Of a stretch of DNA of 64,000 nucleotides, positions 1-15,573 are shown in pieces. The stretch covers positions 1-64,000 of the forward strand of contig JAEHOE010000238.1 in the NCBI GenBank assembly GCA_016858145.1, in the 5' to 3' direction. Below the pieces are notes generated by a model. It searched no databases and was not told where the DNA came from. It was given only the letters and a program-made list of their open reading frames with translations. The translations under genes and the position numbers were made by a program. Each line of letters begins with the position of its first letter. Positions within the stretch are counted from its first letter, which is position 1. The DNA is from Edaphochlamys debaryana. Lineage: Eukaryota > Chlorophyta > Chlorophyceae > Chlamydomonadales.

Positions 1-5242
<5,242 letters not shown>

Positions 5243-6092
5243 ACCTCCGCCTCGGATCGCCCGTACGGAGCTGGAATCCAGTCAGCGATTGATGGATGGA
5301 CGAGCGTGGAGTGAGATGCGAGTGCTGCGCGGGCGTGAGTGAAGCAGGAGCAGAGTTTATGGCAAGGTGGATAGTGTAGGTTGTGGGTGCGTGCTTCGGT
5401 ACGTGCGGCGTGTTGCGGAGTGCGTTACTGGAGACTAGCGAGGGGTGGCATGCACCGAGCGGGCTGGTGCCATGAACCGAGCGGGCTGTCTGGCGTGCGA
5501 ACACCTACACGAACTGTGGAGACCGTTGCAGGAGCGAGGGGTGGGCTGCCGGGTCTTCAGCTGGCAAGCTGGTCTGCCTAAGCCTTAGTGTGTGGGGCAG
5601 CCGCCAGGTAGGGTTGTGCTGAGTGGCGGAGCTCTTGCGTGACATTGGAGCGCTCTGGAGCGCCATGCCATGGGGGCCGTGGACAGTGCCGACCGAGTTG
5701 CACATGAAACCCGTGTAAGCCCTAGTTGCCAAACTGTGTGTGGCACGTTACTATCGCTGCCTTGCCGTGGTTGCCTGTTCCTTAGCTCGCCCTGCCGGCG
5801 GCTCAAGACTGACTGGACGCGCCAGGTCTGTCCGCGCCCGCTTGCTCAAAGCGGCGAGCGCAGACGCGTTGTTAGTTCCGCTCATGGGTTGTCTGTGATG
5901 GGCAGAGCTCGCTAGGGTTGCGAAGCCTGGACTTCGTTCAGACTCGCATCTGTGCCCATCACGGCCCGACCACAACGCCTGCCTTGAGTCCCTACACACT
6001 ATCCCCGCACACTAGTCCACGCCCGAACCCCTTGATCCCCTTCGCCAGCCTCGCCCGACGGGCTGTCTACAGGCGGTAAACCCGCGACGCGC
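5243..6092. other. SelO 3' UTR and spacer before the permease gene
   Basis: No convincing coding exon: the open frames here have poor third-position composition and no family match. It should hold the SelO 3' UTR and the promoter and 5' UTR of the permease, which starts at 6093. No TATA box stands out. Confidence 0.6.
5714..5718 (+). terminator. Candidate TGTAA polyadenylation signal for SelO
   Basis: TGTAA is the usual polyadenylation motif of volvocine algae. This is the first one seen after the SelO stop, 472 bases downstream, which is a normal 3' UTR length for the group. Confidence 0.45.
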
Positions 6093-9000
6093 ATGCCGTT
6101 TGACGCCATGAAGAACGGTCCAGCGCAACATGTCCTGGCGGCAGAGCCCTCGCTCATTGTCAGGGACAAGGAGGAGGCGATGCGGTATGAAGAGCTTCGT
6201 CTGCAAGAAATGGGTTACAAGCAGGTGCGCATGTCTGGTGCGGCGGGGCCCGGCAGTATCACCTTGGGCTGTGCCATCGTGTCGCGACCCTGCCGCGCGG
6301 AGCGATGGGGTCCTTTCGCGCGCCTGGCCAGGGTTTTCAGTCGGGCCAAGTTACTCAATGGCAACCCCGCGATAAAACGCGGCGGCAGCCGTCAGGGATC
6401 AAGCAGCTTGGAGCTGTAGGGCTCAGGAGCAAGTCGATGGGCGAAAAATCTCTGAAGGAGCACAAGCAAACATGTGTACTCATAGTGCGCTGACTCTATC
6501 GCTGGCCCTCGTCTGCTATGCGGCATTGCATGCCTTTACATGATACGCCGACATATGTGTCACGCTCTGGGGCCTCAGCTGCAACGCTCCAGACATAGCA
6601 TTCCGGCCGTTCTGCGCTCCTCGAGGCCCTGACCGCTGCTATCTGTGCAATCGTGCCTTCCACTTTGTCCCCCGTTTCAGGCGATGCCTCCGCGGCCGCT
6701 TTGACCGAGCTGACCCGCCCCGCGCGTGCCCCTCCCGCACTTGCCCTCCCTCTCTCCCTCGCCCTCCCCCGCGTTTCCCCCGCCCAAAGGTCCTGCATCG
6801 CGGCTGGCGCTGGTTCACCAACCTCGCTGTCACCATCAGCTCGATGTCGGTGCTGCTATCGATCACAGGTAGGCTGCTGGTCGTCTCATGGGTTGTAATT
6901 CGGGCCCTACGGCGGGCTTGCGCACATGCCGCATGCTTCGGAGGGCTGCAGATGGATTGCCACCACCTGCCCCGTCTAGACCTACAACGTCGCCGGTGTG
7001 CCTAGCGGCATTCCCATGGTGGCACCACCAATCTGTCGCAAGCCGCCAAGCGCCCCGACGTGCTCCCCACAACCACCCCCCCACCCCCCACCCCACAGCC
7101 CCCCACCCCAACACACACCTCTCCCCACCCCCCCGACCCCGCAGGCAGCTTCGGTACGGGTCTGACCTTTGGCGGCCCCGTGGTCTGTCTGTGGGGCTGG
7201 ATCCTGGTTTCGCTGCTCAATCTGTGCGTGGCGCTGGGGATGGCGGAGCTGGCCTCGGCCTACCCCACCTCAGGGGGTGAGGGGGGGGGGGAGGCGGGGG
7301 GGGGGGGGCTTTGGGGAGGGCGTTGAGGGGGCGGGGGGTGGAGGGGAGGATCATGTGACATTGTGAGGTGAGGGGCCCTTGACGGGGAGGGGTGCGGCAG
7401 CGTGTACGGGGGTGGAGCTGGGGCTTGGGGCGGAGGCCCTGGGGGTCCCTAGGTCTCGGCCGGGGCTCTCACACCTTGTTGTCGTACCCTTGCGTGCACT
7501 TGTACATCTGTACGGCAGGCATGTACTACTGGATCTTCCAGCTCACGCCGCCGCGGTTCGCACCCCTCGTGTGCTGGTAGGCGGGGCGGGGGGCTTTGAG
7601 GGAGATAGAAGTTAAAAGTCAGGGTGGCGAGGCGGAAGAGGGTGGACCAGATCCCAGACCCAGCAACCTCCCTTCCCGTGCTCCCTACCCTTACGCCGAT
7701 CCCCATGCCCCCACCCTCGCCCCCCACCCCCCAGGGTGACCGGCTGGCTGAACCTGCTGGGCCAGATCGCGTCCCTGGCCTCCACCCACTACTTCATGGC
7801 CTACACCATCAGCACCATCGTGAGGGGGAGGGGGGATGACTAAGAGGGAGGGAGGGGGGTTGACTAAGAGGGAAGGACGGGGGGTAGGGATGACTAACAG
7901 GGAAGGAGGAGAGGGTGTAACGGCGTGCGCCCGCGTCGCCTCCACGCGTCTCCCCAACACCCCCCGCCTCCCCCTCTCACCTCCCCCCCCCAGGTACTCC
8001 TAGCCACGGGCACGGCTGCGCCCACGGATCAACAGCTGCTGGACGTGAGGGGGGGAGGGGGAGGGGGGGAGGGCAAGGGAAGGGAGAAGGAGAAAGGGCA
8101 AGGGAGGGGGAGGGGAAAGCGGGGGGGGGCCGCAGCTGCTAGACGTGAGGGGGGGAGGGGGGGAAGGGAAGGGGGGGAACGGGGCGTGCCAGGGAGGTCG
8201 GGAGGGTTTCTGCACGCTTGGGAACGCCTGGGCGGGGAAGCGATGGCAAGCGGGGAAACGCGGGGTGGGGGGGCGGAGCACGGCAGGGCCTGGAGGGGGC
8301 TTGTGAGTTGGGGGAGGCTGGGAAAGAGCCGGGAGGGGGGCCGTAGAAAGCACTGGGGGGGGGGGAGCCGGAAGCCGAGGTCCTGCCCCGACGCTTCATA
8401 TGCCTGCCACATGCTCGCGTGACGTGTGTCCTCTGCCGTACTGTCGTACCCCTGTCGTACAGGCCGGCATCGACTACGGCAGTGGCTCGGGGCGGTCGCT
8501 GCTGCAGGTACGCTGTACGCCGTACGCCGTACACCTGGGCTTCCCTTCTGTCCCTTCCGATGAGGGGGACCCGGTTCCCTCTCACCCTGACGCCCCTCCC
8601 CCTCCCTCCCGCTCCTAACCCCCCGGCCCCCCCCTTCCCCCCCAGGACGCCTCCCCTTCCCCTGACCCCCCCGCGGATGATGACTACGTGGCCTGGCCCG
8701 AGGGCCCCGGCTGGGTGCCCACCAAGCAGCAGTTCTTCGGGTGGGGGGGAGGGGCTTGGGGATGGGGGGGTGAGGGGCTTAGAGGGGGAAGGGATGACTA
8801 AGTGGGAAGGAGGGGGGGAGGGGGGCTGGGGGCTGCGTGTCGAGCACGCAGCAGTTCTTCGGGTGGGGCTGGGAGGGGGTAGGGGGGATAGAGGGGGGCG
8901 GAGAACCGTCAGAGTGCTGAACGGGGGTACTGGGGCCGTGTACTGGTCTGGGAGTCAAGGGGAGAGTCTCCTAGTGGGGGAGACGGGCGAGGCAGGGAGG

Positions 9001-12000
9001 ACTGTGGCAGAGGGCTGGCCCGCCTTCCCTACTCCAATGCCCCGTGTGCCCCTGCCCTCCCTCCTTCCCCCTCTTCCCCCTCCTGATCTCCCTCACCCCT
9101 GCCCCCAACCCGTGTGCCCCTGCCCTCCCTCCTTCCCCTTCGTCTCCTCCCTCCTACCACACCTCAACCAGCATCTACACCGGTAGGCCCTGGGGGGAGG
9201 GGACTCACGGCATTGGCGCAGGGGAGTGTTGGACACACCCCTCTCCCCACCTTCCTCCACCTGCCCCACCTCTCCCGGCTCATCCCCTCTCCTCTCCCCC
9301 TCAACCCCCCCTCGCTCCTTTCCTCGCCAGCCAGCACCACACAAGGCGCATGCCCTCCCTCTTCACCTGCCCCTCCTCTTTTTACCCCTCCCCCCCCCAT
9401 CCGAAGGCTGCCTGATCACCACGGCTGTGATCAACTCCCTCCCCTTCGAGCACGTGGGATTCATCACTGAGATCGGGGCCTGGTGGACGGTGAGGGGGGG
9501 CACGTGGGGGGGGAGGGGAGGGGGAGAGGGGGGTAAGACGGAGGAGATGGCTGCCTTGGGAAGCCGGACTGCCGCTGGGCCCCTTGACACCAAACCCCCC
9601 ATCCTCCCTCCTCGCCCTCTTGCCTCCTCCCCCCCACCCCTCTCAGCTGATCGGTGTCTTCACGGTCATCATCGCCATCCCCTGCATCTCCACGGAGCGT
9701 GCCACACCGGAGTGGGTGTTCCGCAAGTTCGAGGGCGACCTGGCCAAGGAGTCGGGCATCCGCAACCCCTTGTGAGGCTGGAGGGGGGGGAGGAGGCAAG
9801 AGGGGGAGGGGGGAGGCAAGAGAGGGAGGGGGAGGGGGGGGTTCGAGGGCGACCTGGCCAAGGAGTCGGGCATCCGCAACCCCTTGTGAGGCTGGGGGGG
9901 GGGAGGAGAAGGGGCGTGAAGGCGGAGGATGGAAAGAGGATGGACAGGGCAGGATGAGCAGGGCTGTAACGCTGGGCCGTGCGAATTCCCTCCCTCCACG
10001 GCAGCCCCGCTCCTCTGTATGGTACGCATCGTTAACTCCCACCACCACTCCTACCCGGTCCCAGCTAGCACTCAGCCCCCTTCCTTCCCCTTCCCTTCCC
10101 CCCCAGCTATATCTTCATTCTAGGTCTGCTGCTGCCCGCATACTCCTTCACCGGATACGGTAGGAGTGGGGTGAAGGGAGCAGAGGGAAAGGGGAGAGGA
10201 GAGGGAGCGGCATGGGGAGGAAAGGGTGGGAAAGGTTGAAAGGGTTTGTAAATCCATCGTTTTCCCCTTCTTCTACTTTCTAATCGCCCTCCCCCCCCAG
10301 ACGGCCCCGCCCATATGACCGAGGAGTCCACCAATGCCTCCCTGGCCGCCCCCCTTCCTCTACCCCCCCCCCCTTGCCTCCCCCCCCCTTGCCTCTTGCC
10401 TTCCCCCCCCCCCCCAGACGGCCCCGCCCACATGACCGAGGAGTCCACCAATGCCTCCCTGGCCGCCCCCTGGGGCATCCTGCTGGGGGTGTTCTTCATG
10501 ATCGTGGTGAGGGGGGGGAGGGGGGGGAGGCAAGAGGGGGGGTAGAGGGGGGAGGCCAGAGGGGGGGAGGGGGGGAGGGGTAGAAGGAGGGGTGCGGGGC
10601 GTGTTGTTCATGATCGTGGTAGGGAGGGGCGGAGGCAAGAAGTGGGGAGGGGGGAGGCACGAGGGGGGGAGGGGGGAGGCAAAGGGGGACACATTTTCTT
10701 CCGTGTTTGGTCCGGTGTGCACAACCCTCCATGTGCACAGTCACAGCCATTCCCCCCACCCGATCCCACCCCAAGCCCCATGGAAGATTCTGCCGGTTTA
10801 AGCTTCCATGCCTCCACCTCCCATACGAACATTCGCAACGCACCCCCCACCCCGCCTCGCCCCCTCCCCCCCCCGGCAGGTGGGCTGGTCCTGGGTGCTG
10901 TCGCTCCTGTTCTGTGTGTCAGACTACAACCAGGTGGGAGAGGGGGGGGGCGGGGGATGGGGGGAGGAGGGAGGGGGGGAGGAGGGGGCAGGGGGGGAGG
11001 AGGGGCGGGGGCACGGCACGTGCAGGCCGAGGCAGCTGGGGGGTGGCGGGGTGTAAGGGTCAGACTACAACAAGGTGTGGGAGGGGATGTTGGGGGGGAG
11101 GGGAGGGGTAAGGGGTCAAGCGACAGGGGAGGAGGGGCGAGGATTGAGGGGGAAGGGGGAAGGAGGAAGGCAAGGAGTCCTCCGCTCTGATGTGTTGTGG
11201 GGGAGGGGAAGGAAGGGAAGGGGAAGTGGAGGGGGGCGGGGAGGGGGGAGGGCACCGGTGGGCCTAGGCAGCTGGGGGTATGGGGTGTGAGGGCGTTGGC
11301 TCTCTTGCATGGGCAGACACAGCCGGGTGGGAGGAGAGCTGGGGGGAGGGGGGAAGGGGCCAAGCGACCGTGGAGGAAGGGCTCGCGTTCAGGGGGAGGG
11401 GGGGATCTGAGCCTTACACACCACCACCACCCCCTCCCCACCAGGTCCTTGGCTCGTACCCCGGAGGTCGGCCCTCGGAGGCGGCGGGAGACCCCGTGGC
11501 TCAGGTGGGGGGGGGCGAGGGGGGGGAGGGCAGGGGGGCACGTCAGGGGTACCTGGGGGCCAGTCAGACGTTTGTGTGGGGGGCAAGGGGGCAGGGGGGA
11601 GGCAGGGGGCTGGTGGAGGAAGATGGGGGAGGGTTTGGACCTGAGGCCATGGCCGGGAAAGGCAGGAGGGGCAGCCTGGGAGGCCTGACCTTGCCGCTCC
11701 ACTTCTGTTGAGTTGCACGACACACAACGCACGGGAGCATCACTGATCCCCTCTTGCCTCCACCCGCCCATCCACCATACGCCCCCACTTCCCCCCTTGC
11801 CCCCACCCACTCCTCCAACCCTTCCCCACCCCCACCCCCCACCCCCAACCCCACCCCCCATCCCCACCCCCACCCACCCCAGATCTTCTGGAACGCCTTC
11901 AAGCAGCGCACCGGCAGCGGCACGGGGGGCATCATCATGCTGCTCATACCCCTGGGGGGAATCTACTTCTGCGCCCACTCCACCCTCACATACGTGGCAC

Positions 12001-14636
12001 GGTGGGTGGCTGGGGGGGGGCGGGGGCGGGGTTAGGAAGGGGAGGTTGTTGGGGAGGGGGTTGTTGGGGCGTGGGGCCAGGGGCAGGGGAGGGAGGGCTG
12101 CGGGGCGGAGCCTGGGGGTTCGTTCGTCTCATCCCGGCAATCCTCCAAAACCTACTCGTGTCCTCTCCCAACCGGCATTTCCCTTACATCACCCTCCCCC
12201 AACCCCAACCCCCACCCTCCCCCCAACCCCCCAACCCCAACCCCAGCATCCTCTTTGCCTACTCCCGTGATAAGGCCGTGCCCCTGCCCTGGCTCTGGAT
12301 CAAGTTCAACAAGACCCTCAAGGTGCGGTCGGCCGTCCGGATATACGGGCCGGACTCCGGACTCCGGAATTCCGGACTCCAGGATTCCGGATCCGGACTC
12401 CGGGCTCCGGACCCCAGCATCTACCGTATCTGGGCTCCTTGCGCCTCCTCTCTACCCCTCAACCCCTCAACCCTTCTTCCCCCCTCCCCTTTCCTCTCCC
12501 GTTTTCCTCCTCCCCTCCCCGAAGGCCCCCCTGATCGCGGTGTGGGGCACCGTGCTGTTCGCCTTCCTCCTGGGCCTGCCCATGCTGGGGAGCGAGGTGG
12601 GGTGGGGTGCGGGGAAGCATGGGAGGGGGGTAGGATGGACAGTCAAGGCAAGTCCCTGTGTGCCCGGTCTGAGGTGTGGGGGCAAGGGAGGCTAGGGGGA
12701 AGGAGATGGGCACATCCCTTCTAGCAGCCGAAACTAAACCATGGATCCAAGCCTAGGGATCCAGGATCCTAGGGATCCAGTTGAAACCCCTCTCACATGC
12801 CGCAGCCGTGTTATTGTGGCGCGTCCAAGCATGGGTCCCCGGGGACACCCTGCCCCCCGCCCCTCCCCCCCCTTCCACCCCCTCCCCCCCCTGACAGGAG
12901 GCCTTCACCGCCATCATCTCACTCTCCACCATCGCCCTAAACATCGCATACGTGGCACCAACCACCGCCCGGATCCTGCCGTACGGCGCCAAGATGTTCA
13001 AGGTACGGCTAGTACGGCGCCGCCGTCTAGGGGAAGGCCCCCCGCCTCCCGCGCCGTATCCCCCTGCCCTCCCCCTTCCAACCTCCCCTCAACACCTTCC
13101 CCTTCGTCGCCCTCATCCCTCCCCCCAACCCTCTTCTCCCCCGCCCTCCCCACCCGTTTGCTCCCCCCTCCCCCACACCCCAGCGCGGCCCCTTACATCT
13201 CGGTGTGTGCGCCTCACCTCCTCCCCCTCCCCCTCTTGAACCCCACTTTCTTCCCACCCCTTCCCCCAACCGCCCCCCCACCACCCCACACAGCGCGGCC
13301 CCTTCCACCTGGGGGTTTGGGCCTACCCAGTCACAGCCCCCCCCCCCGACCCTCCCTGAACCCACTCAAACCCCAACAAACCTCCCTTCACCCCCTTCCC
13401 AAGTCCCCTCTTTCCCTCTCTCACCCCCCCCCCCAGCGCGGCCCCTTCCACCTGGGAGTGTGGGCCTACCCGGTCGGTGTCATCGCAACTCTGTGGGTGG
13501 CATTCATAGTGGTGGTCTTCTCGCTGCCAACGGAGTACCCAGCGACCAAGACCAACCTCAACTACGCGGGTGGGTGGGCGGTTGGCGGTTGGTCCGTTGG
13601 CGGTTGTACGGCAGTGGGTGGCGGCTGCCGCTTGGTGGGGCGGGGCGGGCACGTCAGCGCGACCTGGGCACACGAACCCTTCCGAGTTCCAGCCAAGACC
13701 ACCACGTGCCACCCCCCCGCCCACGTGGCCCCGGATGGAGGGCGGACGGGAGCCCCCTCCTAGCCAGACATCCGGGGGGGTTCCCCTCCCCTGCTCCGTG
13801 TTCCGTGCTCCGTGCTCCGTGCTCCGTGCTCCGTGCTCCTTTACCCCTTTACCCCCCCCCCCGGCCCCTCTCCCCGCCGTAGGCGTTACGCTGCTGGCCA
13901 CGTTCGCCCTCTCCCTCATCTGGTACTTCTTCCCCGTCTACGGTGAGGGCCGGCAGTTGGGTTGTTGTTGGTTGGTCGTTGGCGGTTACGGTAGTTGCGT
14001 GTTGGTTGTGGGTTGGCCTCAGGCGCTTGGGTGGCTGGCAGTTCTTCCCCGTGTCGGTTTGGGGGGCCAAGGGCCTGGGGGTGGGGGGCGTCGGGGGTGG
14101 GGGCGGAAGGAGGCCTCGGGAGTGTGTTGCTGGTTCTGCTGCTGGCCGGAGTGCCGCTGCCCGTACCGCTGCCCGTACCGCTACCCGTACCGCTGCCCGT
14201 ACCGCTGTACCATCTCCGCCACGTCCTTTCCCCCCAACCCCAATCCCCAACCCCCAGGCGCTTACGCGTGTTTCAAGGGCGCGTGCCCACCACTCCCCCT
14301 CTGCCTGCACATGCCCCGCTCTCCCCCCAACCCTCCCTCCCTCCCTCCCCTCGTCCCCCCGAGCCCACGCGCAGGCGATCACGCCTGGTCCAAGGGCCCG
14401 GGCCGGCCCCCCCACCCTACCCCCTGCACCCGTCTTCCCATCTCGTCCCCCCACCCTCCCTCCCCTTTCCCCTTCCCTTTCTCCCCCCCCCAAACCCTGG
14501 CCCCCCAGGCGCTTACGCCTGGTTCAAGGGTCCAGTCCATACGGTGGATGAGTCAGCGGATCCCGACACCTCCCCGGTAGCCGGGGTGGGGGTGGGGGCG
14601 GGCCTTGCGGACGCCAAGGGAATGGACCCCCTCTGA
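6093..14636 (+). CDS. BAT1-like: APC-family amino-acid permease (BAT1/GABA-permease type)
   Basis: Model of 22 exons and 614 residues: 6093-6224, 6790-6868, 7145-7276, 7519-7576, 7735-7819, 7994-8044, 8463-8507, 8646-8740, 9172-9182, 9407-9489, 9647-9771, 10107-10159, 10418-10506, 10880-10933, 11445-11504, 11883-12001, 12247-12322, 12525-12596, 12898-13002, 13437-13569, 13883-13942, 14509-14636. All phases agree. It follows plant BAT1 from end to end: the N-terminal RLQEMGYKQ; FGGPVVCLWGWILVSLL then MAELASAYPTSGGMYYW; the GYDGPAHMTEES segment; FAYSRDKAVPLPWLW; and C-terminal AYAWFKGPVHTVD. About 12 membrane spans are expected. The family moves amino acids or GABA across plasma, organelle or vacuolar membranes; the substrate cannot be read here. 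The start is the first ATG before the conserved N-terminal block. Exon 9 is only 11 nt, and many exon edges have echo copies in the introns. Confidence 0.94.
8033..8157 (+). repeat. Echo of permease exon 6 end and donor
   Basis: The string CAGCTGCTGGACGTGAGGGG at 8033, spanning the end of exon 6 (8044) and its donor, recurs with one change at 8133, 100 bases into intron 6. Confidence 0.85.
8727..8868 (+). repeat. Echo of permease exon 8 end and donor
   Basis: CAGCAGTTCTTCGGGTGGGG at 8727 (exon 8 ends at 8740) is repeated exactly at 8849, 122 bases away inside intron 8. Confidence 0.85.
9041..9142 (+). repeat. Duplicated C-rich segment upstream of microexon 9
   Basis: A segment of about 30 bases, CCCGTGTGCCCCTGCCCTCC plus its pyrimidine tail, occurs at 9041 and again at 9109. 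The second copy leads into the acceptor of the 11-nt exon at 9172-9182. Confidence 0.8.
9727..9900 (+). repeat. Echo of permease exon 11 end and donor
   Basis: The last 45 bases of exon 11 (9727-9771), encoding FEGDLAKESGIRNP, plus the GTGAGGCTGG donor, are repeated without visible change at 9841-9885, 114 bases downstream. Confidence 0.95.
10299..10474 (+). repeat. Echo of permease exon 13 acceptor and start
   Basis: The acceptor and the first 54 or so bases of exon 13 occur twice, beginning at 10301 and 10418, with only one visible change. The offset is 117, a multiple of three, and there is no stop between, so either acceptor keeps the frame. The downstream copy continues into the conserved WGILLGVFFMIV segment and is taken as the constitutive one. 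Confidence 0.93.
10491..10622 (+). repeat. Echo of permease exon 13 end and donor
   Basis: GTTCTTCATGATCGTGGT at 10491 (exon 13 ends at 10506) recurs with one change at 10603, 112 bases into intron 13. Confidence 0.8.
10919..11336 (+). repeat. Echoes of permease exon 14 end and donor
   Basis: TCAGACTACAACCAGGTG at 10919 (exon 14 ends at 10933) recurs at 11060 with one change, 141 bases away. A third, more diverged copy of the surrounding block lies near 11265-11336. Confidence 0.75.
12341..12416. repeat. TCCGGA palindrome cluster in permease intron 17
   Basis: About eight TCCGGA or near-TCCGGA palindromes lie within 76 bases of the 202-nt intron between exons 17 and 18, some overlapping GAATTC and GGATCC-like palindromes. 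Strong local stem formation is expected. Confidence 0.8.
13181..13481 (+). repeat. Three copies of permease exon 20 acceptor and start
   Basis: CAGCGCGGCCCCTT begins at 13181, 13291 and 13434. The third copy is followed by the full exon 20 (13437-13569). The second matches it for about 40 bases (through GTTTGGGCCTACCC), and the first only partly. Confidence 0.88.
13799..13841 (+). repeat. 8-nt CCGTGCTC tandem run
   Basis: About five units of CCGTGCTC lie in intron 20, a short simple repeat close to the acceptor of exon 21. Confidence 0.8.
14156..14213 (+). repeat. 12-nt CCGCTGCCCGTA tandem run
   Basis: Four to five units of CCGCTGCCCGTA lie in intron 21, followed by the first of three copies of the exon 22 acceptor. 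Confidence 0.8.
14255..14540 (+). repeat. Three copies of permease exon 22 acceptor and start
   Basis: CAGGCG(C/A)TTACGCxTGxTTCAAGGG-type copies begin at 14255, 14372 and 14506. Only the last leads into the conserved WFKGPV tail and stop codon of the permease. The first two are 30-base echoes carrying usable AG acceptors. Confidence 0.88.
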
Positions 14637-15324
14637 GGAGGCAAGGCATGAGAAGCTTGGGAGTTTTGGGAGCTTGCCGGCGGCTGGGGCCCAGAAGGGG
14701 CCCTGGAGGGGCCCAGGGCGGGCCCAATCTTGGGGTAGCTTGTTGTGCTCAGGGCCCCGGGCGGACTCTCCTGGAGTGACGGGCCTTGGCCCAGTGGAAA
14801 ACTGGGGCACTTGGGGAAGCGCTTGGGGAAAGATTGCGGTGCGCCCGATTGGAATATTGCGGGCCCACCTGACATGTATGGGACTGAATGCTGCTGTGAC
14901 TTGTTAAGCGTAAGCGCCGGCCCACCTGTTATCTTCGCCGAGCCCTTGTTTGGGCTGAGGCTGGGCGGTCCCCCTTCCGCAATGTGGGGTTGAGGCCCCC
15001 TCGGGCCGGGAAAGGTCCGGCCGAGGAGTGGGGGTAAAGGAGACACGGGAGACGAGTTAAGCGAAAAGCAAGGAGGAGTGGGGGTGGGGGGGGCTTGGGA
15101 ACTGGCTGGTCGTCACGTCGCAGCCCTGGGACTGGTGGTTGGGATAGGCGTCCCGCTCTCCTTGTTCACCGCCTGCCCTATGCTTCTGGAAATTTGAGCG
15201 TGTGCCATCATCACAAGTGCGGCCGCGCCCGCAGACCGCGAGCCGTGTACTGTGTATTGCGTCAACACGTTCAGTTGCCTGAGGTGGCTAAGGTCATTGG
15301 CTGGACTGACTGTTGCCATGCTGT

Positions 15325-15516
15325 CGGTGGGGGGGCGAGTACCAAAGTCTTGCTGCTATTGTGGGTTGGATTAATAAGAGAGCGGCCATATCACATGTCA
15401 TGGAGCCACTGGCGGGATTGCGGTGGGGGGGCGAGTACCAAAGTCTTGCTGCTATTGTGGGTTGGATTAATAAGAGAGCGGCCATATCACATGTCATGGA
15501 GCCACTGGCGGGATTG
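15325..15516. repeat. Perfect 96-nt tandem duplication
   Basis: Positions 15325-15420 and 15421-15516 appear identical base for base, including a G7 run and TTGGATTAATAAGAGAGCGG. It lies before the first TGTAA after the permease stop, so probably in its 3' UTR. Confidence 0.95.
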
Positions 15517-15568
15517 TTCGATCTATCGGTTGGGCACCAACCACCAAACTGAAGCGCCGCCGCCAGCC

Positions 15569-15573
15569 TGTAA
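15569..15573 (+). terminator. Candidate TGTAA polyadenylation signal for the permease
   Basis: First TGTAA noticed after the permease stop at 14636, giving a 3' UTR of about 0.95 kb. A second TGTAA lies near 15853. Confidence 0.4.

Noticed and set aside
8033..14540. Claim that echo offsets are always multiples of three
   Set aside because: Offsets 99, 114, 117 and 141 are, but 100, 110, 112, 122, 134 and 143 are not.
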